A DNA stretch of 13,927 bases, from the NCBI GenBank assembly GCA_938038825.1, contig CALHST010000444.1, positions 1-13,927 of the forward strand, written 5' to 3'. Shown here in pieces: positions 1 through 7,990 of the stretch (the first letter of the stretch is position 1; each line of letters opens with the position of its first letter). The notes below the pieces were generated by a model, which was given only the letters and a program-made list of their open reading frames with translations, was not told where the DNA came from and searched no databases. The DNA is from an uncultured Paracoccaceae bacterium (lineage in GTDB: Bacteria; Pseudomonadota; Alphaproteobacteria; Rhodobacterales; Rhodobacteraceae). The position numbers and the translations under genes were made by a program.

Positions 1-476
1 ACCAGCGCGTCACCGCCCAAAAGGCTTAGACCACCTGTTTGCTCCAACAAAAACGCTTCGGATGTCAGGGACAGCGCTTCCAATTCTAAGGCCGTGCCGG
101 GATGCAAGTTCAGCGAAGCACTGGCATCTTTGGCCAGCAACGTCCAACGTCCTTCCGGCGTGGCGATTTGGGCAGCACTCCCGGGCAGATCCACGCGCAT
201 ATCGCCGGGCCACAACGTGCGAAAAGACAAAGTCATGTCGGGCAGGGACATCGCCAATCCACTGCGCGGATCAGCAAGATCAACACGCTCTAACGTTGCG
301 GCAACGCGTGCAGGAAATCCCCCAAGCGAAACTTGACTGACTTCAGCTTGCCAACCTTCGGACTGGCGATCCGCAAACCACTGTTCTGTCTGCTGTTTCA
401 AGCTAAAACTGGCAAAGCCCCACCAACCGCATCCCAGTAAAATCAATACCAAGACTATCACGATCAGTTTGCGCAT
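1..476 (-). CDS. DUF2125-like membrane-anchored protein, C-terminus cut by window edge
   Basis: About 158 codons are visible, read leftward from the ATG at 476-474, with no stop before the window edge. The N-terminus is Met-Arg-Lys followed by a strongly hydrophobic segment at about residues 4-22, so this is a signal anchor or signal peptide. It contains LLGC at 13-16, but the Trp-Trp after Cys16 makes a lipoprotein cleavage site doubtful. After it come a GFPARV motif, DPRSGLA, and a stretch ending in IATPEGRW. From memory this order (GFP-R, DP-TGLAW, ATP) matches the DUF2125 family of Rhodobacterales, usually about 330 residues, of unknown function. An AAAGGG ribosome site (490-485) lies 8 bases before the start. 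It is divergent from the cyclotransferase gene with 62 bases between them. The bulk of the protein is expected in the periplasm. Family assignment is by recall, so moderately sure; the gene itself is well supported by its frame, start and ribosome site. Confidence 0.78.
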   Translation of the reverse strand, partial: MRKLIVIVLVLILLGCGWWGFASFSLKQQTEQWFADRQSEGWQAEVSQVSLGGFPARVAATLERVDLADPRSGLAMSLPDMTLSFRTLWPGDMRVDLPGSAAQIATPEGRWTLLAKDASASLNLHPGTALELEALSLTSEAFLLEQTGGLSLLGGDAL

Positions 477-538
477 CTTTCGGACCCTTTTCCTCGACGT
501 TACTAACCCTTACAGGGGGCAATGCAGGAGGACCAGTC

Positions 539-1057
539 ATGTGGGTGTTTGGATACGGAAGCTTATTGTGGAATCCGGGATTTTCGGTGGCCGAGCAAAG
601 CATTGCGACACTGCCGGGGTATGCCCGGTCTTTCTGCATGCGGTCGATCCACCATCGCGGCACCGAAGAAGATCCCGGACTTGTCTTGGCATTGGACGCA
701 ATCGAGGGCACCGAATGCGAAGGGCTGGCGCTGCGGGTCGAACCCGGAACCGAAGACGAGACTTTGGCTTACTTGCACGAACGCGAGCTGATTTCGTCAG
801 CTTATTTGGAAAAGACCTGTAAAGTCAGGTTGCGCGATGGGCGAATTGTTGACGCGGTGACCTATGTCATTGACGCGGATCATGTGCAATATTGCGGTGG
901 TCTTCCGTTGGAAGAACAAGCCCAAATCATCGCCAACGCCGTTGGCGGACGGGGCCCAAACACGGAATATCTGTTCAACACAGCCCAACATTTGAACGAG
1001 CTGGGTCTTGTTGATGCAGATTTGGAGTGGTTAGTGATGCGCGTGCGCACTCTTTGA
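539..1057 (+). CDS. chaC: Gamma-glutamylcyclotransferase, ChaC family
   Basis: A 172-residue cytosolic enzyme. The N-terminus carries the substrate-binding loop YGSLLW at residues 6-11, typical of the ChaC/GGCT fold, and the segment YLHERE at 78-83 aligns with the YL-x-x-RE motif in which the final Glu (E83) is the catalytic acid/base. ChaC enzymes cleave glutathione into 5-oxoproline and Cys-Gly, so glutathione turnover is the likely role; activity on other gamma-glutamyl substrates cannot be excluded. Length is usual for bacterial ChaC-like proteins. The start is decided by AGGAGGA at 526-532, 6 bases before the ATG; an earlier ATG in another frame at 522 has no such site. It is divergent from the DUF2125 gene and is followed after 92 bases by the motor operon, which may or may not share its transcript. 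No terminator is evident in that gap. Confidence 0.9.
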   Translation: MWVFGYGSLLWNPGFSVAEQSIATLPGYARSFCMRSIHHRGTEEDPGLVLALDAIEGTECEGLALRVEPGTEDETLAYLHERELISSAYLEKTCKVRLRDGRIVDAVTYVIDADHVQYCGGLPLEEQAQIIANAVGGRGPNTEYLFNTAQHLNELGLVDADLEWLVMRVRTL

Positions 1058-1149
1058 GCACAAAAATGGTACGTCCTTGCCCAATTTGTGGCGCAGTGCT
1101 GTGCAACACCCTACACTAGACACGCCAGTAAAAACAACGAGAGCAGTCC

Positions 1150-2361
1150 ATGGCGGAACGCAAACAAGAGGCAAAAGCCGTCTTCTCAAGACCTTGGATT
1201 CAAGTGGTCCAGATCTTGGTTGTGATGGGGTTAACCGGTATCGGCGCTTACTTGGCGCTGCCCCGTGTGATGTCCGTTTTCCTGTCAAACCTCTATTTGA
1301 ACGGATTTATCTTATTCGTCCTTGTGATCGGGATCTTTGTTTGCCTGTTTCAGATCTTTCAGGTCATTTTTTCGGTCGGCTGGCTTAAACGCTTTACCAC
1401 CGAAGGCATCGAAGCGGGTAAGGCCCCCCAACTTCTGGCTCCTTTGGCCACCTTGCTGGGATCACGCGGCGCCAACACGCAAATCGGATCGTCGTCCTCC
1501 CGGTCTATTCTGGACTCGGTTGGAACCCGGATCGACGAAGTGCGCGACATCACGCGCTATATCGTCAACCTGTTGATTTTTTTGGGTCTTTTGGGGACGT
1601 TCTATGGGTTGGCAACCACAGTTCCCGGCGTCGTGGACACCATCCGATCGCTTGCGCCACAGGATGGCGAAAGCGGGGCCGCAAGCTTTAGCCGCCTTCT
1701 GGTTGGTCTGGAAGATCAACTGAATGGTATGGGCGTGGCGTTCTCGTCCTCTCTCTTGGGGCTCGCGGGATCTTTGGTCGTGGGGCTTTTGGAACTGCTT
1801 GTGAGCCATGGGCAAAACCGGTTCTATCGCGAACTCGAAGAATGGTTGTCCTCCATTACGCGGCTCAGTTTCTCTGCCGGCGACGATTCTGGCAGCGGCG
1901 AAATGGGCGCAATGGCCAGTGTTCTGGATCACATGGCTGAACAGATGGAAAGTCTGCAACAGATGTTCACGCAGTCGGACATCAGCCGGGCCATGATCGA
2001 CGAAAAACTGGGCGCATTGGTGGATTCCGTCAATGGCATGACCCAACGCATGGATATTGCGGGGGAGTCTACCAACGGTTCTGCATTGGACCGAATTGCA
2101 GACGGTCAAGAACGCCTGATCGCCGTGATGGAACAGGGCGGGGGTGCGGGCGGCGATGGTATGGATGCCGAAAGCCGGATGCGCCTGCGCAACATGGATG
2201 TGCAATTGCTGCGCATTCTGGAAGAAATCAGTGCTGGACGACAAGAAAGCATCACGGAACTGCGCACCGACTTGCATGCGTTGATCCGCGCTGTCAGCGG
2301 TGAAGATCGCGGCACAGTCGCGCAGCGCTTGCGTGGCAAAACTCCTGGCCTTGGTGAGTAG
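1150..2361 (+). CDS. MotA/TolQ/ExbB-family proton-channel protein with long cytoplasmic tail
   Basis: A 403-residue inner-membrane protein. Four hydrophobic segments are visible at about 18-38, 50-75, 138-158 and 193-218, which suggests a MotA-like topology rather than the three helices of ExbB or TolQ. The family core is in the third and fourth helices: LGLLGTFYGL at 145-154 and the segment GMGVAFSSSLLGLAGS at 193-208, both typical of the MotA/TolQ/ExbB channel domain. Residues about 220-403 form a charged, mostly helical cytoplasmic tail interrupted by a Gly-rich linker at about 330-337. Members form the pentameric ring around two copies of a MotB/ExbD-like partner and convert ion flow into motion. 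The partner gene follows after only 2 bases, so the two should be co-expressed. A weak GAGAG ribosome site precedes the ATG by 6 bases. Genome annotations often call such proteins ExbB, but no TonB, TolA or ExbD gene is nearby; a flagellar stator is unlikely because the partner is very different. Confidence 0.85.
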   Translation: MAERKQEAKAVFSRPWIQVVQILVVMGLTGIGAYLALPRVMSVFLSNLYLNGFILFVLVIGIFVCLFQIFQVIFSVGWLKRFTTEGIEAGKAPQLLAPLATLLGSRGANTQIGSSSSRSILDSVGTRIDEVRDITRYIVNLLIFLGLLGTFYGLATTVPGVVDTIRSLAPQDGESGAASFSRLLVGLEDQLNGMGVAFSSSLLGLAGSLVVGLLELLVSHGQNRFYRELEEWLSSITRLSFSAGDDSGSGEMGAMASVLDHMAEQMESLQQMFTQSDISRAMIDEKLGALVDSVNGMTQRMDIAGESTNGSALDRIADGQERLIAVMEQGGGAGGDGMDAESRMRLRNMDVQLLRILEEISAGRQESITELRTDLHALIRAVSGEDRGTVAQRLRGKTPGLGE

Positions 2362-2363
2362 CC

Positions 2364-4526
2364 ATGGCTCTGTCGCGGCGCACTGGTCAACGGTTTCAGA
2401 ACTCTATCTGGCCCGGCTTCGTGGATGCGATGACTGGCTTGTTGCTGGTTTTGTTCTTTGTTCTGACCATCTTTATGATCGTGCAATTTGTGCAAAGCGA
2501 AACGATCACCGGGCAGGAAAGTGAACTAGACGAATTAGCAGGCGACGTTGCTGCGCTTGCCCAGTCTCTTGGGTTAGAACGCCAACGCGGCGCGCAGCTC
2601 GAGGCTGAATTGGGGGAGTTGTCGTCCAATTTGACCAACGCGGAAACGCAAATTGCCGCTCTCACGGCGGAACGGGATAGAACAACCGCATCCTTGGCCG
2701 AGGCAGAAACGCGCATTACCTCGTTCGAGGCGCAGGTTGCCGCATTGATTTCGGAACGTGATGGGGCATTGGGCCGCGTGAGTGATCTGGAAACTGTGCA
2801 AGCAGATCTGGAAGCGCAACAAACACAGTTGTTGTCGGAACAAGAGGCGCTGAACCTTGCTCTGTCACAGGCGCGTACTGAAATCGACGCGGGCGTCGAA
2901 GCGGCCCGATTGGCGGCGGCACAGCGCGAAGCCTTTGATGCCATGGTTGCCGACCTGCAACGCGAAAACGCAGAAGCGAACGACACCACGGCCGCGCTAG
3001 GTGCTAACTTGCAAGCAGCCCAAGAGGCGCTGAGCGCTGAGGAAACGGCCCGATTGGCAGAAGCAGCAGCGGCCGAAGCGCTGCGCGCCAGGCTTGAGAG
3101 CGCAGATGCCGAATTGACTGCGATGACCTTGACGCTGGAAGCGCAACGCCAAAAAGCCGAAGAAACACTCACGCTATTGGCGGCCGCGGAATCCGCGCAG
3201 GAAGATCTGGATACCCAGCTGATCACCGCACTTCTTAGGCTGCAAGAGGCGGAAACCACGCAGAAAAACAGCGATGAGGCTGCATTGCAGCAGGCGCGCG
3301 CATTGCAGCAGGAAATTGATACGTTGCGCGGCGCCAACACGGAACTGCAAGCACAAGTGGCGGCCTCTCAGGCCGAACTTGATGGGCTTCGGTCGGTCCA
3401 AAATGATGGCGCATCTGCCTTGAACGATGCGCGAAATCGGATTGCCGAACTCGAGGCACAAGTTGCAACCGACACCTCGCGCGCCAATTCGCGTATCTCG
3501 CAATTGAACGCAGAACGTCAAAAAGCACAAGCAGACCTAACCGCGTTGCAAGACGAACAACAAATCCTGCGGGCGCAATTGGTAACAGCGTTGCAGCGAT
3601 TGGAACAGGTTGAAGCAACTGTCACAGTTGATCGCGACACCTTGCGCCAACAGTTACGTGATGCGCTTGCTGCGAAACTGGCGGCTGAAACTCTTGCCGG
3701 TGATCAAACCACAGAAGCCGAAAAACAAGCCGCCCTTCTGGCGCAGGCTCAAAAAACGCTTACGGAAGAAGAAGAAATCAGCACGCAGGCGCAACGTCAG
3801 GCCGCATTGTTAAGCCAGCAAGTCACCGCGTTGCGCAACCAGTTGAGCGAATTGCAAGGCTTGCTGGATGCCGCCAAAATTCAGGACGCATCCCGCGACA
3901 TTCAATTGCAATCTCTGGGGTCCGAGCTGAACACCGCCCTAGCCCGAGTAGCTGCCGAAGAACGGCGCCGCCGCGAATTAGAAGAGGCAGAACGCCAGCG
4001 GCTGGAAGCAGAACGACAGCGTCTGCTGGAAGAACAACAGCGCCTTTCAAATGAATCTGTGGATCTGCAGAAATATCGGTCGGAATTCTTTGGTCGCCTG
4101 CGGGATATCCTGGGTACGCAAGAAGGCGTGCGGATTGTCGGCGACCGGTTTGTCTTCTCGTCCGAAGTTCTCTTCCCACCGGGTGGTGCTGAATTGTCCT
4201 TTGCGGGTCAGGGCGAAATTGCGAAGATTGCAAATCTCTTGCGCCAAATTGCCGATGACATCCCGTCGGAAATCGATTGGGTTCTGCAGGTCGATGGTCA
4301 TACAGACAATATTCCTCTCTCCGGGAATGGATTGTTTGCTGATAACTGGGAACTTAGCCAGGCGCGCGCGTTGTCTGTCGTGAAGCACATGGTCAATGTT
4401 CTGGGCATCCCACCGGGTCGGTTGTCGGCGAACGGGTTTGGCCAATATCAACCGATCAATCCTGAAAACACGCGCGAAGCGCGGGCCCAAAACCGTCGAA
4501 TCGAAATCAAGTTCACCGAAAAGTAA
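2364..4526 (+). CDS. MotB/ZorB-like OmpA-domain protein with giant coiled coil
   Basis: A 720-residue protein with the layout of a stator B subunit. The short cytoplasmic N-terminus leads into one membrane helix at about 19-43, with Asp21 in the motif WPGFVDAMTGLLLV, the position of the ion-carrying Asp of MotB. Residues about 48-568 are a continuous predicted coiled coil, rich in Ala, Glu, Gln, Leu and Arg; there is no proline from 18 to 604. Near its end are clear heptads (EAERQRL repeated, then LEEQQRL). The C-terminal OmpA/MotB domain (about 572-720) has HTD at 646-648 and NRR at 710-712, the usual Asp and Arg that hold diaminopimelate of peptidoglycan. It probably plugs into the ring of the upstream MotA/ExbB-like protein and anchors it to the wall. 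Start: the ATG lies 2 bases after the upstream stop, with GGTGAG at 2353-2358 as ribosome site, so translation is likely coupled. The substrate or process driven is unknown. Confidence 0.85.
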   Translation: MALSRRTGQRFQNSIWPGFVDAMTGLLLVLFFVLTIFMIVQFVQSETITGQESELDELAGDVAALAQSLGLERQRGAQLEAELGELSSNLTNAETQIAALTAERDRTTASLAEAETRITSFEAQVAALISERDGALGRVSDLETVQADLEAQQTQLLSEQEALNLALSQARTEIDAGVEAARLAAAQREAFDAMVADLQRENAEANDTTAALGANLQAAQEALSAEETARLAEAAAAEALRARLESADAELTAMTLTLEAQRQKAEETLTLLAAAESAQEDLDTQLITALLRLQEAETTQKNSDEAALQQARALQQEIDTLRGANTELQAQVAASQAELDGLRSVQNDGASALNDARNRIAELEAQVATDTSRANSRISQLNAERQKAQADLTALQDEQQILRAQLVTALQRLEQVEATVTVDRDTLRQQLRDALAAKLAAETLAGDQTTEAEKQAALLAQAQKTLTEEEEISTQAQRQAALLSQQVTALRNQLSELQGLLDAAKIQDASRDIQLQSLGSELNTALARVAAEERRRRELEEAERQRLEAERQRLLEEQQRLSNESVDLQKYRSEFFGRLRDILGTQEGVRIVGDRFVFSSEVLFPPGGAELSFAGQGEIAKIANLLRQIADDIPSEIDWVLQVDGHTDNIPLSGNGLFADNWELSQARALSVVKHMVNVLGIPPGRLSANGFGQYQPINPENTREARAQNRRIEIKFTEK

Positions 4527-4532
4527 CGCGCC

Positions 4533-4560
4533 AGCCCAACGGGTTTTCTGCCTGGGCTTT
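4533..4560 (+). terminator. Intrinsic terminator-like hairpin after the motor operon
   Basis: AGCCCA (4533-4538) pairs perfectly with TGGGCT (4553-4558) across a 14-base loop, followed by a short T-rich stretch. It lies 6 bases after the plus-strand stop and runs into the stop codon of the convergent peptidase gene (4559-4561). The T tract is present only for plus-strand transcription, so it should end the motor operon. The long loop and short T tract make it a weak example. Confidence 0.5.
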
Positions 4561-5542
4561 ATTCGATAATTGTGACCGTGGTTGTTGTGTCGCTGATCAC
4601 TGCACCATTGCGCATCATTTGCACTGTGCCGGTGTATGTTCCGGGCTGAAACCACGCAGCTCCTTGTGTCCGACGTCCACCGGCACGAAAGAATTGTGCC
4701 TGAGCTTTCGTCAACTCAACGGTGTTTTCAAAGACAACATTGCCACTGTTGTCGCGGATTTCCATGACAAGCGTGTCGCCAGTTCGGCTGCCGAACGCGT
4801 AACCCCACAAAACAAGAGCTGAACTTGTCGCAGGCAGGGTTTCGCTGCCCGCAGTGCCCGATTTGACGGTACTATAGTCTGGAATTTCGGCCGCAAATCC
4901 TGCGTCTATAACACCGCCCGCTTGATAGGTTGGGGGCGTAGACCACAAAGTTTCAGATGGCGCGACCTGGCAGGTCTTTTGGCCACTGGGGTTAAATGGG
5001 TCAATGGTTTTCCCGTTGTGGCGCACACTGAGATGCAGATGCGGAAATTGCGTTTTTCCTGACAGCCCAACCGCGCCCAGAATATCGCCAGCGGCAATGC
5101 GATCCCCGGTTTTGACCCGCACAGATCCCTGTTTCATATGACAATATTGCGTTTCCCAACCGTCACCGTGGTCGATGACCAGGCCGTTTCCGCATTCTTT
5201 GCCTTTTGCCGCAGCGGCGGTTTCTGGCGTATAAAGCCGATCAATGATCGTATTGCGCGTGCCTTTCACAACACCCGCAGCGGCTGCAAGAACGGGCACA
5301 TCGCGTGCCAGATCGGCTTCGCTGCGCAAGGCAAAATCGGTGCCTTTATGCCCATTATAGCTGAGAGGTTGGCAGGTGAAGTCCGTATATCCCGGACCCG
5401 GATCTGCATCGACATAGTTTTGAATGAAACAAGGTTGGTCTTCGCCCAAGTTGCACGCAATCGGGATACTTAGCCTGATATCCTGCGCAAACACGGGGCT
5501 TGCGCAGGAGACTGCCGTTGCGACCGCAATCGCACCGCGCAT
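4559..5542 (-). CDS. Secreted M23 (LytM-type) zinc metallopeptidase
   Basis: A 327-residue protein with a signal peptide that probably ends in VFA-Q at about residue 19 or 20. The M23 zinc site is complete: H65 and D69 in NGHKGTDF, catalytic H135 in QYCHM, and H168/H170 in FPHLHL. M23 enzymes cut peptidoglycan cross-bridges or stem peptides in the periplasm. Six cysteines remain in the mature part (30, 38, 57, 117, 134, 191), enough for three disulfides. The C-terminal 100 residues look beta-rich, like an Ig-type module, and have no catalytic motif. The ATG at 5542 is one base after the clpA stop and has no good ribosome site, so translation probably depends on ribosomes finishing clpA. The gene converges with the wall-binding motor operon. 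Whether it is a true endopeptidase or an activator cannot be told, though the intact site argues for activity. Confidence 0.9.
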   Translation of the reverse strand: MRGAIAVATAVSCASPVFAQDIRLSIPIACNLGEDQPCFIQNYVDADPGPGYTDFTCQPLSYNGHKGTDFALRSEADLARDVPVLAAAAGVVKGTRNTIIDRLYTPETAAAAKGKECGNGLVIDHGDGWETQYCHMKQGSVRVKTGDRIAAGDILGAVGLSGKTQFPHLHLSVRHNGKTIDPFNPSGQKTCQVAPSETLWSTPPTYQAGGVIDAGFAAEIPDYSTVKSGTAGSETLPATSSALVLWGYAFGSRTGDTLVMEIRDNSGNVVFENTVELTKAQAQFFRAGGRRTQGAAWFQPGTYTGTVQMMRNGAVISDTTTTVTIIE

Positions 5543-5543
5543 C

Positions 5544-7865
5544 TTAGTCCGCCGTCAGCAAGGGCGGTTTGTTTTTGCCAAGCTGCGGTTTTGCGGGGCC
5601 TTCGACGCGCAAATCAAGTTTGCCGTCTTTGACGCCAACTTTCACCACACCGCCTTTGGCCAGTTTGCCAAACAGAAGCTCTTCGGCCAGCGGCTTTTTG
5701 ATGTGCTCTTGAATGACGCGACCCAACGGACGTGCGCCCATCTTGTCATCATAGCCTTCATTCGCAATCCACTCAGCGGCCGGGCGAGTCAGTTCGATAC
5801 TGACACCCCGATCCAAAAGTTGCGCTTCAAGCTGCAGAACAAATTTCTCGACCACTTGCAGGATTGTATCCTTGGGCAGAGGAGAGAACGAGATCACTGC
5901 GTCCAAACGATTGCGGAATTCTGGGGTAAACGTCCGTTCAATTGCCGCGGTGTCTTCGCCTTCGCGCCGATCCCGACCAAAGCCAATCGCAGCTTTCGCT
6001 TGCTCGGCGGCACCCGCGTTAGAGGTCATAATCAAAACCACATTGCGGAAATCGACTGTGCGACCATTGTGATCCGTCAGCTTGCCGTGGTCCATCACCT
6101 GCAACAGGATATTGTACACATCCGGGTGCGCTTTTTCCATTTCGTCCAGCAACAACACACAGTGGGGATGTTGGTCCACACCGTCTGTCAGCATGCCGCC
6201 CTGATCAAACCCGACATAGCCGGGAGGTGCGCCAATCAGGCGAGAGACCGCGTGTTTCTCCATGTATTCGGACATGTCGAACCGCAGCATTTCAACCCCA
6301 AGAATATCCGCGAGTTGTTTTGCAACCTCGGTCTTACCGACACCGGTTGGACCTGCGAACAAATAGTTGCCAATCGGCTTTTCCGGTTCCCGCAGGCCAG
6401 CACGGGCCAGTTTGATGGCAGAGGACAATGCTTCGATGGCAGGATCCTGACCAAAAACCACCCGTTTCAGGCTGGTTTCCAGATCTTTCAGCACTTCGGC
6501 ATCGTCCTTGGACACGCTTTTGGGTGGAATGCGCGCAATCTTGGCGACCACCGCTTCAATCTCTTTGACGCCGATGGTTTTGCGGCGCTTGGATTCCGCG
6601 ACAAGATGCTGTGCGGCGCCGGCTTCGTCGATCACATCAATGGCTTTGTCCGGCAATTTGCGATCATTGATATAACGCGCAGACAACTCCACCGACGTTT
6701 TAATCGCCTCGTTGGTATATTTGATGCCATGGTGGTCTTCGAAATAGGGCTTCAGACCCCGCAGAATTTTCACGCTGTCATCAACAGAGGGTTCATTTAC
6801 GTCGATTTTCTGGAACCGGCGCGACAAGGCGCGGTCTTTTTCAAAATGCTGGCGAAATTCTTTGTAGGTGGTCGAACCCATTGTGCGTAACTTGCCGCCC
6901 TGCAATGCAGGTTTCAGCAGGTTAGAGGCATCCATAGCCCCGCCTGACGTCGCACCAGCACCAATCACAGTGTGAATCTCGTCAATAAACAGAACACCAT
7001 CCGGGTGGTCTTCTAATTCGGTGACCACGGCTTTCAGCCGTTCTTCAAAGTCGCCGCGATAGCGGGTGCCCGCAAGCAATGCGCCCATGTCGAGCGAAAA
7101 GATCGTCGTTTCAGACAAAACTGCAGGGGTTTCACCGGCAACAATTTTGCGGGCAAGACCTTCGGCAATGGCTGTTTTGCCAACACCGGGATCTCCAACC
7201 AACAAAGGATTGTTCTTGCGACGGCGGCACAGCACTTGAATGCACCGCTCAACCTCGTGATCGCGACCGATCAGCGGATCAATGTCGCCTTCCCGAGACT
7301 TGGCGTTCAAATCCACACAATATTTGGCCAGCGCGGATTCTTTCTTTTCGCCTTCTGTGACACCTTGCGGTTCATCTTCGGTCTCTGGCGCACCGGATAC
7401 AGAACGCGCCTCGCCATATGATGGGTCTTTGGCAACACCATGTGCGATGAAATTCACCGCGTCATACCGGGTCATTTCCTGTTCCTGCAGGAAATAAGCC
7501 GCGTTTGATTCGCGTTCTGCAAAGATGGCGACCAAAACATTGGCGCCTGTGACCTCTGTCCGGCCGGAACTTTGCACGTGAATTGCCGCGCGTTGGATCA
7601 CGCGCTGGAAGGCAGCTGTCGGAACAGCTTCAGAGCCTTCTATCTCTGTGACCAGATTTGCCAGATCTTCATCTACAAATTCAATCAATGTCTGGCGCAG
7701 TTCTTCGGTGTCCACGCTGCAGGCTTTCATCACCTTCAGTGCGTCCGGCTCATCAACCAAAGCCAGGAGTAAATGTTCTAGTGTAGCGAACTCGTGTCTA
7801 CGTGCATTGGCTAAGGCCAGCGCCGAATGAATCGCCTGCTCAAGTGTTGTCGAAAATGAAGGCAC
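5544..7865 (-). CDS. clpA: ATP-dependent Clp protease ATP-binding subunit ClpA
   Basis: A 773-residue Hsp100 unfoldase when started at the GTG (7865-7863), close to the usual ClpA length. The N-domain covers about 1-145. The first AAA+ module has Walker A GDPGVGKT (224-231) and Walker B LFIDEIH (292-298). The second has GPTGVGKT (505-512) and LLLDEMEKA, with the Asp-Glu at 574-575. The ClpP-docking loop appears as IGF at 627-629, followed by FTPEFRNRLD. ClpA hexamers unfold tagged or N-degron proteins and feed them into ClpP in the cytoplasm. The GTG is preferred because AAGGAG lies 9 bases upstream and the protein then begins PSFSTTLEQAI, as in relatives; an in-frame ATG at 7952 would add 29 residues of low-complexity sequence. 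No clpS is adjacent: gloB lies upstream and the M23 peptidase gene one base downstream. Confidence 0.96.
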   Translation of the reverse strand: MPSFSTTLEQAIHSALALANARRHEFATLEHLLLALVDEPDALKVMKACSVDTEELRQTLIEFVDEDLANLVTEIEGSEAVPTAAFQRVIQRAAIHVQSSGRTEVTGANVLVAIFAERESNAAYFLQEQEMTRYDAVNFIAHGVAKDPSYGEARSVSGAPETEDEPQGVTEGEKKESALAKYCVDLNAKSREGDIDPLIGRDHEVERCIQVLCRRRKNNPLLVGDPGVGKTAIAEGLARKIVAGETPAVLSETTIFSLDMGALLAGTRYRGDFEERLKAVVTELEDHPDGVLFIDEIHTVIGAGATSGGAMDASNLLKPALQGGKLRTMGSTTYKEFRQHFEKDRALSRRFQKIDVNEPSVDDSVKILRGLKPYFEDHHGIKYTNEAIKTSVELSARYINDRKLPDKAIDVIDEAGAAQHLVAESKRRKTIGVKEIEAVVAKIARIPPKSVSKDDAEVLKDLETSLKRVVFGQDPAIEALSSAIKLARAGLREPEKPIGNYLFAGPTGVGKTEVAKQLADILGVEMLRFDMSEYMEKHAVSRLIGAPPGYVGFDQGGMLTDGVDQHPHCVLLLDEMEKAHPDVYNILLQVMDHGKLTDHNGRTVDFRNVVLIMTSNAGAAEQAKAAIGFGRDRREGEDTAAIERTFTPEFRNRLDAVISFSPLPKDTILQVVEKFVLQLEAQLLDRGVSIELTRPAAEWIANEGYDDKMGARPLGRVIQEHIKKPLAEELLFGKLAKGGVVKVGVKDGKLDLRVEGPAKPQLGKNKPPLLTAD

Positions 7866-7874
7866 TGTTTTGTG

Positions 7875-7880
7875 CTCCTT
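7875..7880 (-). promoter_or_regulatory. Ribosome binding site deciding the clpA GTG start
   Basis: On the minus strand the sequence reads AAGGAG, 9 bases before the GTG at 7865. It is the best Shine-Dalgarno match in this stretch and supports GTG over the in-frame ATG at 7952, which lies almost on top of the candidate promoter. Confidence 0.7.
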
Positions 7881-7960
7881 CTTATCGGGGTTGGCCGGGG
7901 GCGTGGCGGGATAGTCAGAGGCCCCGTACCAAAGTTCTGGCGCACCAACCATGGCCTCAT

Positions 7961-7990
7961 ATTATTAGAGTTTGGTTGATAGAGCGTCAG
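7961..7990 (-). promoter_or_regulatory. Candidate sigma-70-type promoter of clpA
   Basis: Read on the minus strand, CTGACG (7990-7985, four of six matches to the -35 consensus) is separated by 18 bases from AATAAT (7966-7961, five of six matches to the -10 consensus). Transcription would begin near 7954, giving a leader of about 88 bases before the GTG. This is a pattern match only. No sigma-32-type element was recognised. Confidence 0.35.

Noticed and set aside
1058..1149. Promoter for the motor operon with TACACT at 1112-1117
   Set aside because: No acceptable -35 element lies at 16-18 bases upstream, so it is not listed as a feature.
1462..2277. A 271-codon minus-strand open frame opposite the MotA/ExbB-like gene
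   Set aside because: Shadow of the real gene, with high His and Gln and no family resemblance.
2396..3340. A 314-codon minus-strand open frame opposite the coiled-coil gene
   Set aside because: It has the Ser/Ala/Arg-rich composition expected from reading coiled-coil codons in reverse; no motif, no start signal.
1150..4526. The motor pair as a Zorya anti-phage system
   Set aside because: The A and B subunits fit the superfamily, but no helicase, nuclease or other zorC/D/E-type gene is next to them; the flanks are housekeeping genes, so a defence call is not supported.
5424..6890. A 488-codon plus-strand open frame opposite clpA
   Set aside because: It lies entirely antisense to clpA and the M23 gene, has no ribosome site or family motif, and is explained by the codon bias of the real genes.
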